A DNA stretch of 64,000 bases from JAEZPW01 sp035629075 (GTDB taxonomy: Bacteria > Acidobacteriota > Terriglobia > Terriglobales > Acidobacteriaceae), in the NCBI GenBank assembly GCA_035629075.1, contig DASPIK010000010.1, positions 65,716 to 129,715 of the forward strand. Direction: 5' to 3'. Below are positions 32,294-40,523 of the stretch, piece by piece (the first letter of the stretch is position 1; every line of letters begins with the position of its first letter). The position numbers and the translations under genes were made by a program. A model generated the notes under the pieces. That model was not told the origin of the DNA and made no database searches. It was given only the letters and a program-made list of their open reading frames with translations.

Positions 32294-34918
32294 TTGCGCG
32301 CCTTCGTCGGGTTTGCCGCATGTACCGCGGTTGTACTGGCCAGTTCGTTGTTTTCTCATGTCAGCGCGGCACCCCTGAGGGTGACGCCAACCACAACTTT
32401 GACCGCGGAAACCTCGAATAACACGAGCGCGGCTTCAACATTCAAGGCGCAGTCGATTGGAAACGTTGCACCCGGCAACGTTAGCAAGGTGCCTACGCGC
32501 ACGCTGCTTTACCCCGGCGCGACCACGAAAATTTATACCAACATCATGCATTGGTTCGGCCCGTCGAACCACATGCAGGTTGGGTACAATTCCGCCGATC
32601 CGGCACAGGTGCAAAGGCAAATCGATGATCACGTAAGCCGGGGTCTGGATGGGACGATCGTAGATTGGTACGGCCCCGGCAAGCATGACGACATAGGCAC
32701 GCAGTTGATGATGCGTTACGCCGAGACGCTGCCCGGGTTGCGATTCAAGTTCGCCATCATGGAAGACAAGGGCGCGCTGCTGAGCTGTTCGCAGACATTT
32801 GGTTGCGATCTCAACAAGAAGCTCATCTCGGATCTGACATACATCTACAACACATACCAAGGCTCGCCGGCTTACATGAAGTTCAACGGCCAGCCGGTGG
32901 TGTTCTTTTTCGGGCTGGAGAGGTACACGATCAACTGGGACTACGTGAAAGCGAACGTACCCGGCAATCCGCTGTTCATCTTCCAGAACTCCGGCGGATA
33001 TACGCACCCGACAACTGCTGGCGCGTTCAGTTGGGTGATGATCAACACCAGCGACCCGAATGACTGGAAGCAGTCCTACCTCTACAACTTCTACGTCACC
33101 GCGCAAAAGTACCCCGGCAAGCGCACGTTCGGAACCACGTACAAAGGGTTCAACGACACTCTCGCGGCGTGGTCGCTGAACCGAATCATGAACCAGAACT
33201 GTGGCCAGACGTGGCTGAACACCTGGCAGGAAGTCGGGAGGCACTATTCGAGTTCGCGCCAACTCGAAGCCATGCAGATCGTGACCTGGAACGATTACGA
33301 GGAAGGCACGGAGATCGAAACGGGCATTGAGAACTGTGTGGCGATTTCGGCCAGCGTGGCAGGCGACAGGCTTTCATGGTCCATCAACGGCTACGAAAAC
33401 ACGATCGATCATTACACCGTTTATGTTTCCGAGGATGGCGAGAACCTGATGCCGCTGGTGGAAGTTTCGACAGGCCTGAGATCGGTGAATTTGGCGCAGT
33501 TCGGCCTTGCTCCCGGAAACTACACGCTGTTTGTGAAGGCGGTCGCGAAACCTTCGATGACGAACAAAATGTCGCGCGGCGTGAGCTATTCGGTATACGC
33601 GCCCGAACCGACTGTTGTCCTGAACGTGACGCCCACCTCGGGTATCGCGCCGGTGACAGTTACGTCGTCAACAGCGGGATCGACGACTCCATCGGGCACG
33701 ATCACGTCCAGCACGATCGATTTTGGCGACGGCACGGTTGCGAGCGCCACGACGGCCTCGCACACTTACACGTGGCCGGGCACATATACGATCACGGCAA
33801 CCGTTACGAATAGCTTGAACGTCTCTGCGACGAAGTCGGCGACCGTCTCGGTAGTGGCGAACAAGCCGCCCCTCGCGTACATCTCCGTGTCGCCAGCGTC
33901 AGGAATCGCGCCGGTCACCGTGACGGCTTCCACGGCAGCGTCCTCCGATGCCGATGGTTCGATCGCGTCGTCCACAATCAACTTCGGCGATGGCACGGTC
34001 GTGAACGCAACCACGGCGTCCCACACCTATCAATCGGCGGGTACTTACACGGTGACTGGGATCGTTCAGGACAACCTCGGCGCAACCGCAAACGCCACGG
34101 CGACTGTGACCGTTGCCCCAGTCGTGCAGGGCAGCGTGACCGTAAGTTCTCCGGCCCCTGGAGCGACGGTGGGATCACCCGTCAGGTTCGTGGCGTCTGC
34201 TACGGCGAACACGGGGAACAGGATCACCTCGATGCGGGTCTACGTCGACGGGGTAAGTGCTTATACGGCGTATAGCGATGCCGTCGATACGTCGATAAGT
34301 ATGGGCTCCGGAGCGCACAACATCGTGGTGCAGGCGTGGGACAACACTGGCCTTGTCTATAAGACAGCGATGACCATCACTGTAGCCGTGAACAAAGCTC
34401 CGGTGGTGTCTCTCAGTGTGAATCCAACGTCGACGACGACGGGGACGCCGGTCACGGTATATATGGCGGGCACGAAGGATCTGGACGGCACGGTGGCCCG
34501 CTACACCATCGACTTCGGAGACGGCTTCGTGGCGTATTCGGAGACGGCCTCTCATGCTTACAGCAGGACCGGCACGTTCATGATCAAAGCAACGGCGACC
34601 GATAACTCCGGTGCGTCATCGACTTTGGCGCAAACGATTACGATTTCGGCCCCGGTCACGACGTACGGCGTGGTGGTGAAGTCGCCTCGGCACGGGACGA
34701 AAGTCGGGTCACCGGTGCGTTTCATCGCATCTGCGACTTCGAAAGACCCGATCACTGCCATGAGGATTTACGTGAACGGCGTAAGCGCCTACACCGTGAA
34801 CGCCGCGTATCTTGATACCTCCTTGAAGATGGCCCTCGGAACGCACAACGTCGTTGTTCAGGCGTGGGATTCAATGGGTGCGGTGTACAAGTCATCGCTC
34901 AGCATCACTGTTCCTTGA
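32294..34918 (+). CDS. Secreted GH71/GH99-like glycosidase with PKD and Ig-like domains
   Basis: An 874-residue exported protein with a TTG start preceded by AGAGGTGG and a signal peptide (A-F-V-G-F-A-A-C-T-A-V-V-L-A-S-S-L-F-S-H-V-S-A-A). Residues about 70-345 look like the GH71/GH99-type endo-glycosidase barrel: H-W-F-G-P-S, Q-I-D-D-H-V-S-R-G-L-D-G-T-I-V-D-W-Y-G-P-G-K, K-F-A-I-M-E-D-K-G, Y-N-T-Y-Q-G-S-P-A-Y-M-K-F-N-G-Q-P-V-V-F-F-F-G, and T-W-N-D-Y-E-E-G-T-E-I-E. An Fn3-like segment follows, then PKD, PKD, Ig, PKD, Ig domains (F-G-D-G motifs near 475, 560 and 735; Ig modules with S-P-V-R-F at about 613-698 and 791-874). It may trim or process extracellular polysaccharide made by the neighbouring locus; that is inference. 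The linkage cut is unknown. Confidence 0.85.
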   Translation: MRAFVGFAACTAVVLASSLFSHVSAAPLRVTPTTTLTAETSNNTSAASTFKAQSIGNVAPGNVSKVPTRTLLYPGATTKIYTNIMHWFGPSNHMQVGYNSADPAQVQRQIDDHVSRGLDGTIVDWYGPGKHDDIGTQLMMRYAETLPGLRFKFAIMEDKGALLSCSQTFGCDLNKKLISDLTYIYNTYQGSPAYMKFNGQPVVFFFGLERYTINWDYVKANVPGNPLFIFQNSGGYTHPTTAGAFSWVMINTSDPNDWKQSYLYNFYVTAQKYPGKRTFGTTYKGFNDTLAAWSLNRIMNQNCGQTWLNTWQEVGRHYSSSRQLEAMQIVTWNDYEEGTEIETGIENCVAISASVAGDRLSWSINGYENTIDHYTVYVSEDGENLMPLVEVSTGLRSVNLAQFGLAPGNYTLFVKAVAKPSMTNKMSRGVSYSVYAPEPTVVLNVTPTSGIAPVTVTSSTAGSTTPSGTITSSTIDFGDGTVASATTASHTYTWPGTYTITATVTNSLNVSATKSATVSVVANKPPLAYISVSPASGIAPVTVTASTAASSDADGSIASSTINFGDGTVVNATTASHTYQSAGTYTVTGIVQDNLGATANATATVTVAPVVQGSVTVSSPAPGATVGSPVRFVASATANTGNRITSMRVYVDGVSAYTAYSDAVDTSISMGSGAHNIVVQAWDNTGLVYKTAMTITVAVNKAPVVSLSVNPTSTTTGTPVTVYMAGTKDLDGTVARYTIDFGDGFVAYSETASHAYSRTGTFMIKATATDNSGASSTLAQTITISAPVTTYGVVVKSPRHGTKVGSPVRFIASATSKDPITAMRIYVNGVSAYTVNAAYLDTSLKMALGTHNVVVQAWDSMGAVYKSSLSITVP

Positions 34919-35042
34919 AAGTTCTGCGACCGATCGCTCCCCGTGCGGGGGCTGGAAGTCTCCGAGAAAGACCTCAGGGAGCCTGAGCTCCGTATTCGGG
35001 GAAGAACGCTGCCTTTTCTCTTTTAAGGTTGAACAACCTGAG

Positions 35043-35076
35043 ACCACGCTGCTCATGCGGCGTGGTTTTTCTTTTC
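35043..35076 (+). terminator. Intrinsic terminator of the glycosidase-like gene
   Basis: ACCACGCTGC-TCAT-GCGGCGTGGT (10-bp stem with one G-U pair) is followed by TTTTTCTTTTCT. It lies about 125 nt after the stop. Confidence 0.9.
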
Positions 35077-35157
35077 TAGTCAGCATCTTCCGGCGTAGGT
35101 GATTTGAGCTGGTCAGCCGCACGGGGCTGGGGTTTACGCCAGCGCCCTTAACTCCCG

Positions 35158-35184
35158 CTAGGGCTAAAACCTAGGAAGCCCTAG
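35158..35184 (+). promoter_or_regulatory. Perfect 8-bp hairpin before the Ig-domain protein gene
   Basis: CTAGGGCT-AAAACCTAGGA-AGCCCTAG. If translation began at the ATG at 35190, its ribosome-binding site AGGAG would be partly held in this stem. The loop also contains CCTAGG, which gives an alternative pairing. A role in translation control is only a possibility; it may be a dispersed repeat. Confidence 0.35.
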
Positions 35185-35273
35185 GAGCTATGCCTGCTGC
35201 AGCCAGAGTTCTGTGCCACGTAGTCTTTGGGCACTTGATGAAAAACAATTCACGACGCGAAACGGTGCAGTAC

Positions 35274-36248
35274 ATGGGTAAAGCCCTGCGGATTATTACA
35301 TTCATCCTGGCGACGGGCGCGATGGCCTTCGCCGGGGTTACAGTAAGCTCTCCCGCAAACGGCTCGACGGTTTCCTCTCCGGTACACGTTGTTGCTTCGG
35401 CATCCTCCTCCTATCCCATCACCGGCATGAAAGTGTATGTGGACGGAAACACTGCTCATTCCACTTCCTCCAACAGGATTGATGCTTATATCCCCTTGTC
35501 GACTGGTGGCCACTACGTGGTAGTGAAGGCCTGGGACAGCACCGGGGCGGTGATGCAGACGAGCCGTAGCATCACTGTCGCCGGTTCTTCGGGTACGTCG
35601 GGTTCGCGAACCTTCAACGACATTGAGCAGATGAGCGGATGGCAGCATTGCACAGTCTGCGCCGGAATCGGCGCCAACGGACCGGTGGCGAAGTACGGCA
35701 TGTCGCAAGGCAGAACCAGTCCTTCCATGGACGGCAACTCCACGCAGTTCTGGATTGGCGGCGATATCCCATACTCTGACGCGCTCTGGTGGAGACAGTT
35801 GGGTGCCAACAGCACCGCGAGGCGCTTCGTCTACGACCTGTACTTCTATGTCAAGACGCCGCAATACGCGCAGGCGCTCGAGTTCGACGTTAATCACTCC
35901 TTCAACGGCAAGAAGTACATCATGGGTACGCAGTGCGACATACGCAACCACCGTCAGTGGGAAGTGTGGGATGGCATCGCCAAGGATTGGCGAGGAACTG
36001 GTGTACCGTGCTCAGTTCCACCCGCGTACACGTGGAATCACCTGGTCGAAGAGTTCGTACACGACAGCTCAGGCAAAGTGACTTTCGTCTCGATCACTTT
36101 GAACGGCAAAAAATACTACATCAATCGTAGCTACTACTCTATCGCCAGCGGCGCCAACGAGATTAACGTCGCCTTCCAGATGGACGGAGATTATGCGATG
36201 CACGACTACTCTGTCTGGCTGGATAACGTAAAGCTGACCTACTGGTAG
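35274..36248 (+). CDS. Secreted protein with Ig-like module and lectin-like C-terminal domain
   Basis: An exported protein of about 324 residues from the ATG at 35274, which begins a signal peptide (M-G-K-A-L-R-I-I-T-F-I-L-A-T-G-A-M-A-F-A-G). In-frame starts at 35190 (with AGGAG) and 35238 are possible and would add 28 or 12 residues. The N-terminal Ig-like module (about 22-105, V-S-S-P-A-N-G-S-T-V-S-S-P-V, M-K-V-Y-V-D-G, V-V-V-K-A-W-D-S-T-G-A-V) is closely similar to the two modules of the preceding glycosidase-like protein. The remaining 200 residues, with four Cys and many aromatic residues (W-W-R-Q-L-G, Y-D-L-Y-F-Y-V, A-L-E-F-D-V-N-H-S-F-N-G, W-L-D-N-V-K-L-T-Y-W), suggest a jelly-roll carbohydrate-binding fold. 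Role unknown, possibly matrix binding. Confidence 0.78.
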   Translation: MGKALRIITFILATGAMAFAGVTVSSPANGSTVSSPVHVVASASSSYPITGMKVYVDGNTAHSTSSNRIDAYIPLSTGGHYVVVKAWDSTGAVMQTSRSITVAGSSGTSGSRTFNDIEQMSGWQHCTVCAGIGANGPVAKYGMSQGRTSPSMDGNSTQFWIGGDIPYSDALWWRQLGANSTARRFVYDLYFYVKTPQYAQALEFDVNHSFNGKKYIMGTQCDIRNHRQWEVWDGIAKDWRGTGVPCSVPPAYTWNHLVEEFVHDSSGKVTFVSITLNGKKYYINRSYYSIASGANEINVAFQMDGDYAMHDYSVWLDNVKLTYW

Positions 36249-36273
36249 ACCTGAAGTTCTCCCCTCGCTCGGC

Positions 36274-36311
36274 AAAACAGCACGTCCTCAAGGGCGTGCC
36301 GTTTTGTTTGG
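36274..36311 (+). terminator. Bidirectional terminator between convergent genes
   Basis: AAAACAGCACGTCC-TCAA-GGGCGTGCCGTTTT then GTTT. It can act as a terminator on both strands because A-runs and T-runs flank the stem (one mismatch and one G-U pair). It separates the Ig-domain protein gene from the GT2 gene. Confidence 0.88.
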
Positions 36312-36335
36312 TGACACGAGATGGACGGAGTTGCG

Positions 36336-37397
36336 TTATGCGGCTATGCGGTTTTTGATCGGTGTTGGAACCTTCGCCTTGTGTTCTTCGATAAGGCCCA
36401 TGCTTTCCGCGTCCGAGTGGATTTCGCGGACAATATAAAGGGGCCGTTGCTTCACCTCGTCGTATATTCGTCCGATGTATTCGCCGAGGATGCCCAGGCA
36501 TATCAGTTGTATGCCGCCAACGAAGAGCACACTGACTATGGTGCTGGTGTAGCCCCACACCACTGGACCAAAGAGTTGTAGCCCCATCATTCTCGAACCG
36601 ACTAGCGTCACCGCGTAGAGAAGTGCGAAGGTTGCGGTCGCTAAGCCCAACACAAGGCTTAGTCGTAGCGGCTTGTAGCTGAAGCTGAAGATGGCGTCCA
36701 AGCCGTACTTGAGCAGTCTGAAGAACGTCTGCTTCGGGCGCCCTGCGGCACGTTCGTGGCGGTCATAGAAGACGACCTCTGTCTTGAACCCAACCCAGGC
36801 GCGCATCCCGGGAAGATACCGATTGCTTTCGCTGAGCGAAACGATGGCATTCACAACCCGGCGATCGAGCAGGCCGAAAATGCCAGCATTCAGCGGAATC
36901 GGGTAGTCCGACAGAAAGCCCATGAACTTGTAGAACAGCGGATAAAAAACGCGACGAAAGCCGGTTTCCTTGCGAGTTCGGCGCTGCGCGATCACTACTT
37001 CCGCTCCGCGACGCCATGCTTCGACGAAGTCCGGTATCACTTCGGGAGGATCCTGAAAATCTCCGTCCATCAGGACGACTGCTTCGCCGCGAGCGACCTG
37101 CAAACCAGCCGTAAGGGCAGGCTGGTGTCCCCAGTTTCGGGAAAGTTCGACAACGGTTACACCCGGGTTGAGCGCTTGTAAGGCAAGCAGCTTTTCAGCG
37201 GACGCATCCGTGCTGCCATCATTTACGTAAACAATCTCCCAAGGTTCGCCGACTTCCTCGAGCACGTTGACGACAGCGGAGTGAAGAGCGTCGAGTACCT
37301 CCTCTTCGTTGAAGATGGGCACGACGACTGATATGGTCACTTGGCGACGAATTGAGGGACCCATGCTTGAAGTTCCCGAAGATTCCGAGTGTTTCAT
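36336..37397 (-). CDS. GtrB/DPM1-like family 2 glycosyltransferase
   Basis: A 353-residue polyprenyl-phosphate glycosyltransferase-like enzyme that moves a sugar from an NDP-sugar to undecaprenyl phosphate on the inner face of the membrane. The start at 37397 (M-K-H-S-E-S-S-G) is the most likely. GT-A motifs are V-V-V-P-I-F-N-E-E, V-N-D-G-S-T-D, N-W-G-H-Q-P-A-L and D-G-D-F-Q-D-P-P-E-V (D-x-D/Q-D). Two C-terminal helices (S-L-V-L-G-L-A-T-A-T-F-A-L-L-Y and V-S-V-L-F-V-G-G-I-Q-L-I-C-L-G) and G-E-Y-I-G-R-I-Y-D-E-V-K-x-R-P-L-Y-I-V match the GtrB group. It is the last gene of the exopolysaccharide locus on this strand, 143 nt after UDP-glucose dehydrogenase. Confidence 0.93.
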   Translation of the reverse strand: MKHSESSGTSSMGPSIRRQVTISVVVPIFNEEEVLDALHSAVVNVLEEVGEPWEIVYVNDGSTDASAEKLLALQALNPGVTVVELSRNWGHQPALTAGLQVARGEAVVLMDGDFQDPPEVIPDFVEAWRRGAEVVIAQRRTRKETGFRRVFYPLFYKFMGFLSDYPIPLNAGIFGLLDRRVVNAIVSLSESNRYLPGMRAWVGFKTEVVFYDRHERAAGRPKQTFFRLLKYGLDAIFSFSYKPLRLSLVLGLATATFALLYAVTLVGSRMMGLQLFGPVVWGYTSTIVSVLFVGGIQLICLGILGEYIGRIYDEVKQRPLYIVREIHSDAESMGLIEEHKAKVPTPIKNRIAA

Positions 37398-37540
37398 GCG
37401 TCCCCGGAATCTCCGTGTTTCGGGGTATCGCATGCGTCCCGCCGTCTGGGCCGGAACTGAGTTGCCGGATCAGCCGTACGATCCGTTACTGAAAACGACT
37501 CGCGCAACGGACTCGCGAGCTAGATATCCGGAAATCTCTC

Positions 37541-38941
37541 CTAGGCTGCGTTCAGAGTTGGTCTCTGAACCCTGGTACGAGGCGCGACGTCTGGCCGGCC
37601 GACGCTGTAGTAGATCAACCCGTGATCGGCCATCTGTTCGGGATCGTATAGATTGCGCCCGTCAATCACGATTGGATACCGAAGGGCAGCATGAACACGG
37701 TCCAGGTCCAGCGCCGAAAACTCCTCCCAATCCGTCAGAATCAGAAGGGCGTCGGCGCGGTTGGCCGCTTCGTAAGCAGATTTCGCGTAAGTCACGGACC
37801 CATTCAGCACCTCGGCTGCCCTGTCCATTGCTGCCGGATCGTATGTGACTATCTCGCAGCCCTCGCGCAGCAGTGATGTAAGAATCGACACCGCCGGTGA
37901 CTCCCGAATATCATCTGTGCCGCCCTTGAAGGCCAGCCCAAGCACAGCAAGGCGCTTGCCCTTGAGTGTCCAGAGAGCTTTCCGAACCTTGCGCAGGAAT
38001 CGAAGGCGCTGGCTCTCGTTTATACGAATGACTTCGTCGAGCAGCCGGAACTCGTAGCCGCAATCGCGCGCCACAGCGCGAAAGGCGGTGAGGTCTTTTG
38101 GGAAGCAGGACCCGCCGTAGCCAACGCCGGGTGAGAGGAAACGCGGACCGATGCGCGAATCCGAACCGATACCCTCGCAAACTTGTTGCACATCGGCGCC
38201 GACGGATTCGCAGATGCTCGCGACGGCGTTGATGAAGGATATCTTCATTGCCAGAAAGGCGTTTGAGGCGTGCTTGATCAGTTCGGCACTTTTGGCGCTT
38301 GTACGGATGAGTTGCGGAAGAGACCGGCTGTTGTCAGGCCTGGGTACAGCGTTGACGCACTTGTAGTACTCGCCGGAAACGAGTGGGGCGTACGCCGTAC
38401 GGAGAACTTCTGCACAGCGTTCCGTGTCCGCTCCAAGGACGATGCGATCGGGATAGAGGAAGTCCGTGACCGCCGTGCCCTCTCGCAGGAACTCTGGATT
38501 GGACGCCACGTCGAACAACTCGGCAGGCGCTCCGTTCAGAAGCATGATCTTGCGAATCCAGTCACTCGTGTAGACCGGAACCGTGCTCTTCTCAACGACC
38601 ACCTTGTAGCTGTCGATGCAACTCGCGATGCTCCGCGCGACCGATTCCACGTACGAGAGGTCCGCTTCGCCATCGTCGGTGGGCGGCGTGCCCACTGCAA
38701 TGAATATTGCGACGGACTGCCTGACCGCTTCGGCCAGGTCCTCGGTAAAACTGAGACTTCGACCGCCATGCCTTGCAAGCAATTCAGGAAGAAACTTTTC
38801 GTGTATCGGAGTTTCCCCACTTTTGAGAGCGGCCACCTTCGCGGCGTCGTTGTCGACAACGATGACCTCATGGCCCAGTTCAGCAAAACATGCGCCGGCG
38901 ACCAACCCCACGTAACCTGACCCCACCACGGCGATGCGCAT
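37541..38941 (-). CDS. ugd: UDP-glucose 6-dehydrogenase
   Basis: NAD-dependent enzyme converting UDP-glucose to UDP-glucuronate, 466 residues. The ATG at 38941 is preferred to the preceding TTG, with GGAG upstream. The dinucleotide site is V-G-S-G-Y-V-G-L-V (6-14), and catalytic Cys279 is in G-V-G-Y-G-G-S-C-F-P-K-D-L. E-K-S-T-V-P-V and N-P-E-F-L-R-E-G are present, as is the late G-L-A-F-K-G-G-T-D-D-I-R-E-S-P. It lies in the exopolysaccharide locus, so uronic acid may be a component of the product. A 224-nt gap separates it from the operon upstream, so it may have its own promoter. Confidence 0.96.
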   Translation of the reverse strand: MRIAVVGSGYVGLVAGACFAELGHEVIVVDNDAAKVAALKSGETPIHEKFLPELLARHGGRSLSFTEDLAEAVRQSVAIFIAVGTPPTDDGEADLSYVESVARSIASCIDSYKVVVEKSTVPVYTSDWIRKIMLLNGAPAELFDVASNPEFLREGTAVTDFLYPDRIVLGADTERCAEVLRTAYAPLVSGEYYKCVNAVPRPDNSRSLPQLIRTSAKSAELIKHASNAFLAMKISFINAVASICESVGADVQQVCEGIGSDSRIGPRFLSPGVGYGGSCFPKDLTAFRAVARDCGYEFRLLDEVIRINESQRLRFLRKVRKALWTLKGKRLAVLGLAFKGGTDDIRESPAVSILTSLLREGCEIVTYDPAAMDRAAEVLNGSVTYAKSAYEAANRADALLILTDWEEFSALDLDRVHAALRYPIVIDGRNLYDPEQMADHGLIYYSVGRPDVAPRTRVQRPTLNAA

Positions 38942-39165
38942 CAAGAAGCTCCGATAGTCTGCCGCGTCTCTCGTGGTCGTTCACTACCGAGCGTCGCGCG
39001 GCTTTGAAGTATGCTCATCAGCGTAGATGCCCTTCGTTGCTGGCGAGATTGCCGGGAGTGTGTTGCAGTCAACAAAAATGCGGTTGCGCACGCGTACTGG
39101 CACGTTGAAATACCGCATTGCTGTGCCGTGTGCTTGAACATCGCCGCGCGATCCGGGACGGTCGC

Positions 39166-39876
39166 TTAGGCACTCTTGCCAAGTTCAATGCGTGGTCCTG
39201 TGAGGTTAGGGGAGACAGACTTGCGCAGCACCTGTGCAACCGCGGTTACAACTTCGCGCTGCGCATCCTCCAACGGCATTGGTGGAATTACCGTCATTGT
39301 GCGGAGTGCTGCGGCCAGGCGGTGATACCAGCTGCGACATTCGCGCATGAATTGAACCGGGTACTCAGGTTTGCGCGCGCGAGCGGCGTGTGGATCGGCA
39401 TCCAGAAGAAACGCAACATCAGGCCGTGGTGCTATGGCACAGACCAGCTTGACGAACGCGCGGCTGATCGGATTCGAGAGCGGCAGGTTTGCAAGCTCGT
39501 CGTAAATGTAGCGGTCCATCACGATGACGTCTGGATTGCACCGGCGAGCGCGTGTCAACACAAGACGGAGATTTAAGGCATCGAGAAAGTACAGGACGTG
39601 CCGCGCGATAGTGAGATACCAGGCGCGAACGTTCTTGTCCCGGCGATTGACGGGTTTCTCCGGCGAACCGATTCCTGGCTCACTCTTGTAGACCCTGTGA
39701 ACGAACCCTTCCCGATAGCGGGTGAGCACTACCACATCATCCCAGAAGGCGAGCAGCTTGGTTTCGCATCGCCATGCCGCGAGTGCCTCCCGAAGGTTCG
39801 CGATTTGCGTGCTCTTCCCGGAGCCGTCCAGCCCGGAAAACGAGATGATGTAAGGTCCGCCGCTGGAATTTGCCAT
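39166..39876 (-). CDS. Thymidylate-kinase-like P-loop kinase in the exopolysaccharide operon
   Basis: A 236-residue protein with the thymidylate kinase fold: Walker A G-L-D-G-S-G-K-S-T (15-23), a D-R-Y motif in V-I-M-D-R-Y-I-Y-D-E-L, and a lid-like region later with P-D-V-A-F-L-L-D-A-D-P-x-x-A-x-x-R-K-P-E-Y. It is longer than housekeeping Tmk (about 205-215) and lacks an obvious lid Arg cluster, so a different substrate is possible. The ATG at 39876 follows GGAGCCAGG; a GTG at 39900 directly abuts the stop of the gene upstream and is an alternative. As the last gene of the operon it may phosphorylate a sugar, lipid or polysaccharide end, which is inference. Confidence 0.8.
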   Translation of the reverse strand: MANSSGGPYIISFSGLDGSGKSTQIANLREALAAWRCETKLLAFWDDVVVLTRYREGFVHRVYKSEPGIGSPEKPVNRRDKNVRAWYLTIARHVLYFLDALNLRLVLTRARRCNPDVIVMDRYIYDELANLPLSNPISRAFVKLVCAIAPRPDVAFLLDADPHAARARKPEYPVQFMRECRSWYHRLAAALRTMTVIPPMPLEDAQREVVTAVAQVLRKSVSPNLTGPRIELGKSA

Positions 39877-39900
39877 CCTGGCTCCGTCGTACGAGTCCAC

Positions 39901-40506
39901 TCACCTCGGCTGCTGTGGAGTTGCGGTCGTTCCCGGCGGCGTACTACTCGACCCTTTCGACAACGCGACTACAGTACCGATGGCGATACCGGCCGCCGCA
40001 ATGGCACCAAGCTTGATTAGTAACGAGCGAACCTGGCGCTGCTTTGCGGGCGCTATGGCATTGCCGGCCGGTTTGGACGCTGCACCCCCGGCAGTCGGTC
40101 CCGTCTGCGCCGCGGCGGCTCCTAGCGGCTGTGAAGGCGTCTGTAGCGGTTGAGTTTGTTCGGGCGTCGCACTTCCGGGCTGCTCCTGCGTGCTGCTGGG
40201 CGCATTCGGAAGCTGCTGGCTGTTGGACGGTACAGGTGCCAGTGGCCCCTTCGATGGATCCACCATACCGGGCGATGTGTTCTGCTGAGCTGGTCCTGCG
40301 TTCTCCGACGGAGTGCCGGAAGCAGGTGCCGGGTTCGCGGTAGCGGGCTGCTGTGGCGATGCGCTTTGCTGTGGCTCTTCGGCTGCAGTCTGCTGTTGCA
40401 CAGTTGTCGGCTGCTGCGGAACCGCCTGCGCCTGCACGAACTCTGGTATGCCACAGCACACCACTGCAACTGCAACAATCAGTAACTTGGTTAACGACTT
40501 TTTCAT
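39901..40506 (-). CDS. Pro/Gln/Ala-rich exported protein with one C-terminal membrane segment
   Basis: Unrecognised 201-residue protein. It has a signal peptide (M-K-K-S-L-T-K-L-L-I-V-A-V-A-V-V-C-C-G-I-P-E-F-V-Q-A-Q-A), then about 125 residues of low-complexity Pro/Gln/Ala/Thr/Ser. A basic patch (K-Q-R-Q-V-R-S-L-L-I-K) precedes one hydrophobic helix (L-G-A-I-A-A-A-G-I-A-I-G-T-V-V-A-L-S) and a short tail. The arrangement suggests a periplasmic spacer anchored in the membrane. It starts 17 nt after the flippase fusion gene, within the same operon. Function unknown. Confidence 0.75.
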   Translation of the reverse strand: MKKSLTKLLIVAVAVVCCGIPEFVQAQAVPQQPTTVQQQTAAEEPQQSASPQQPATANPAPASGTPSENAGPAQQNTSPGMVDPSKGPLAPVPSNSQQLPNAPSSTQEQPGSATPEQTQPLQTPSQPLGAAAAQTGPTAGGAASKPAGNAIAPAKQRQVRSLLIKLGAIAAAGIAIGTVVALSKGSSSTPPGTTATPQQPR

Positions 40507-40523
40507 TGGACTACTCTCCGAGG

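Larger units (their letters stand above)
34919..35273. other. Intergenic region with terminator and two hairpins
   Basis: After the terminator, two inverted repeats follow in tandem: GCTGG/CCAGC (35126-35143) and a perfect 8-bp CTAGGGCT/AGCCCTAG (35158-35184, 11-nt loop). AGGAG at 35183-35187 overlaps the 3' arm of the second one and lies just before an ATG at 35190 that is in frame with the next gene. Confidence 0.5.
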
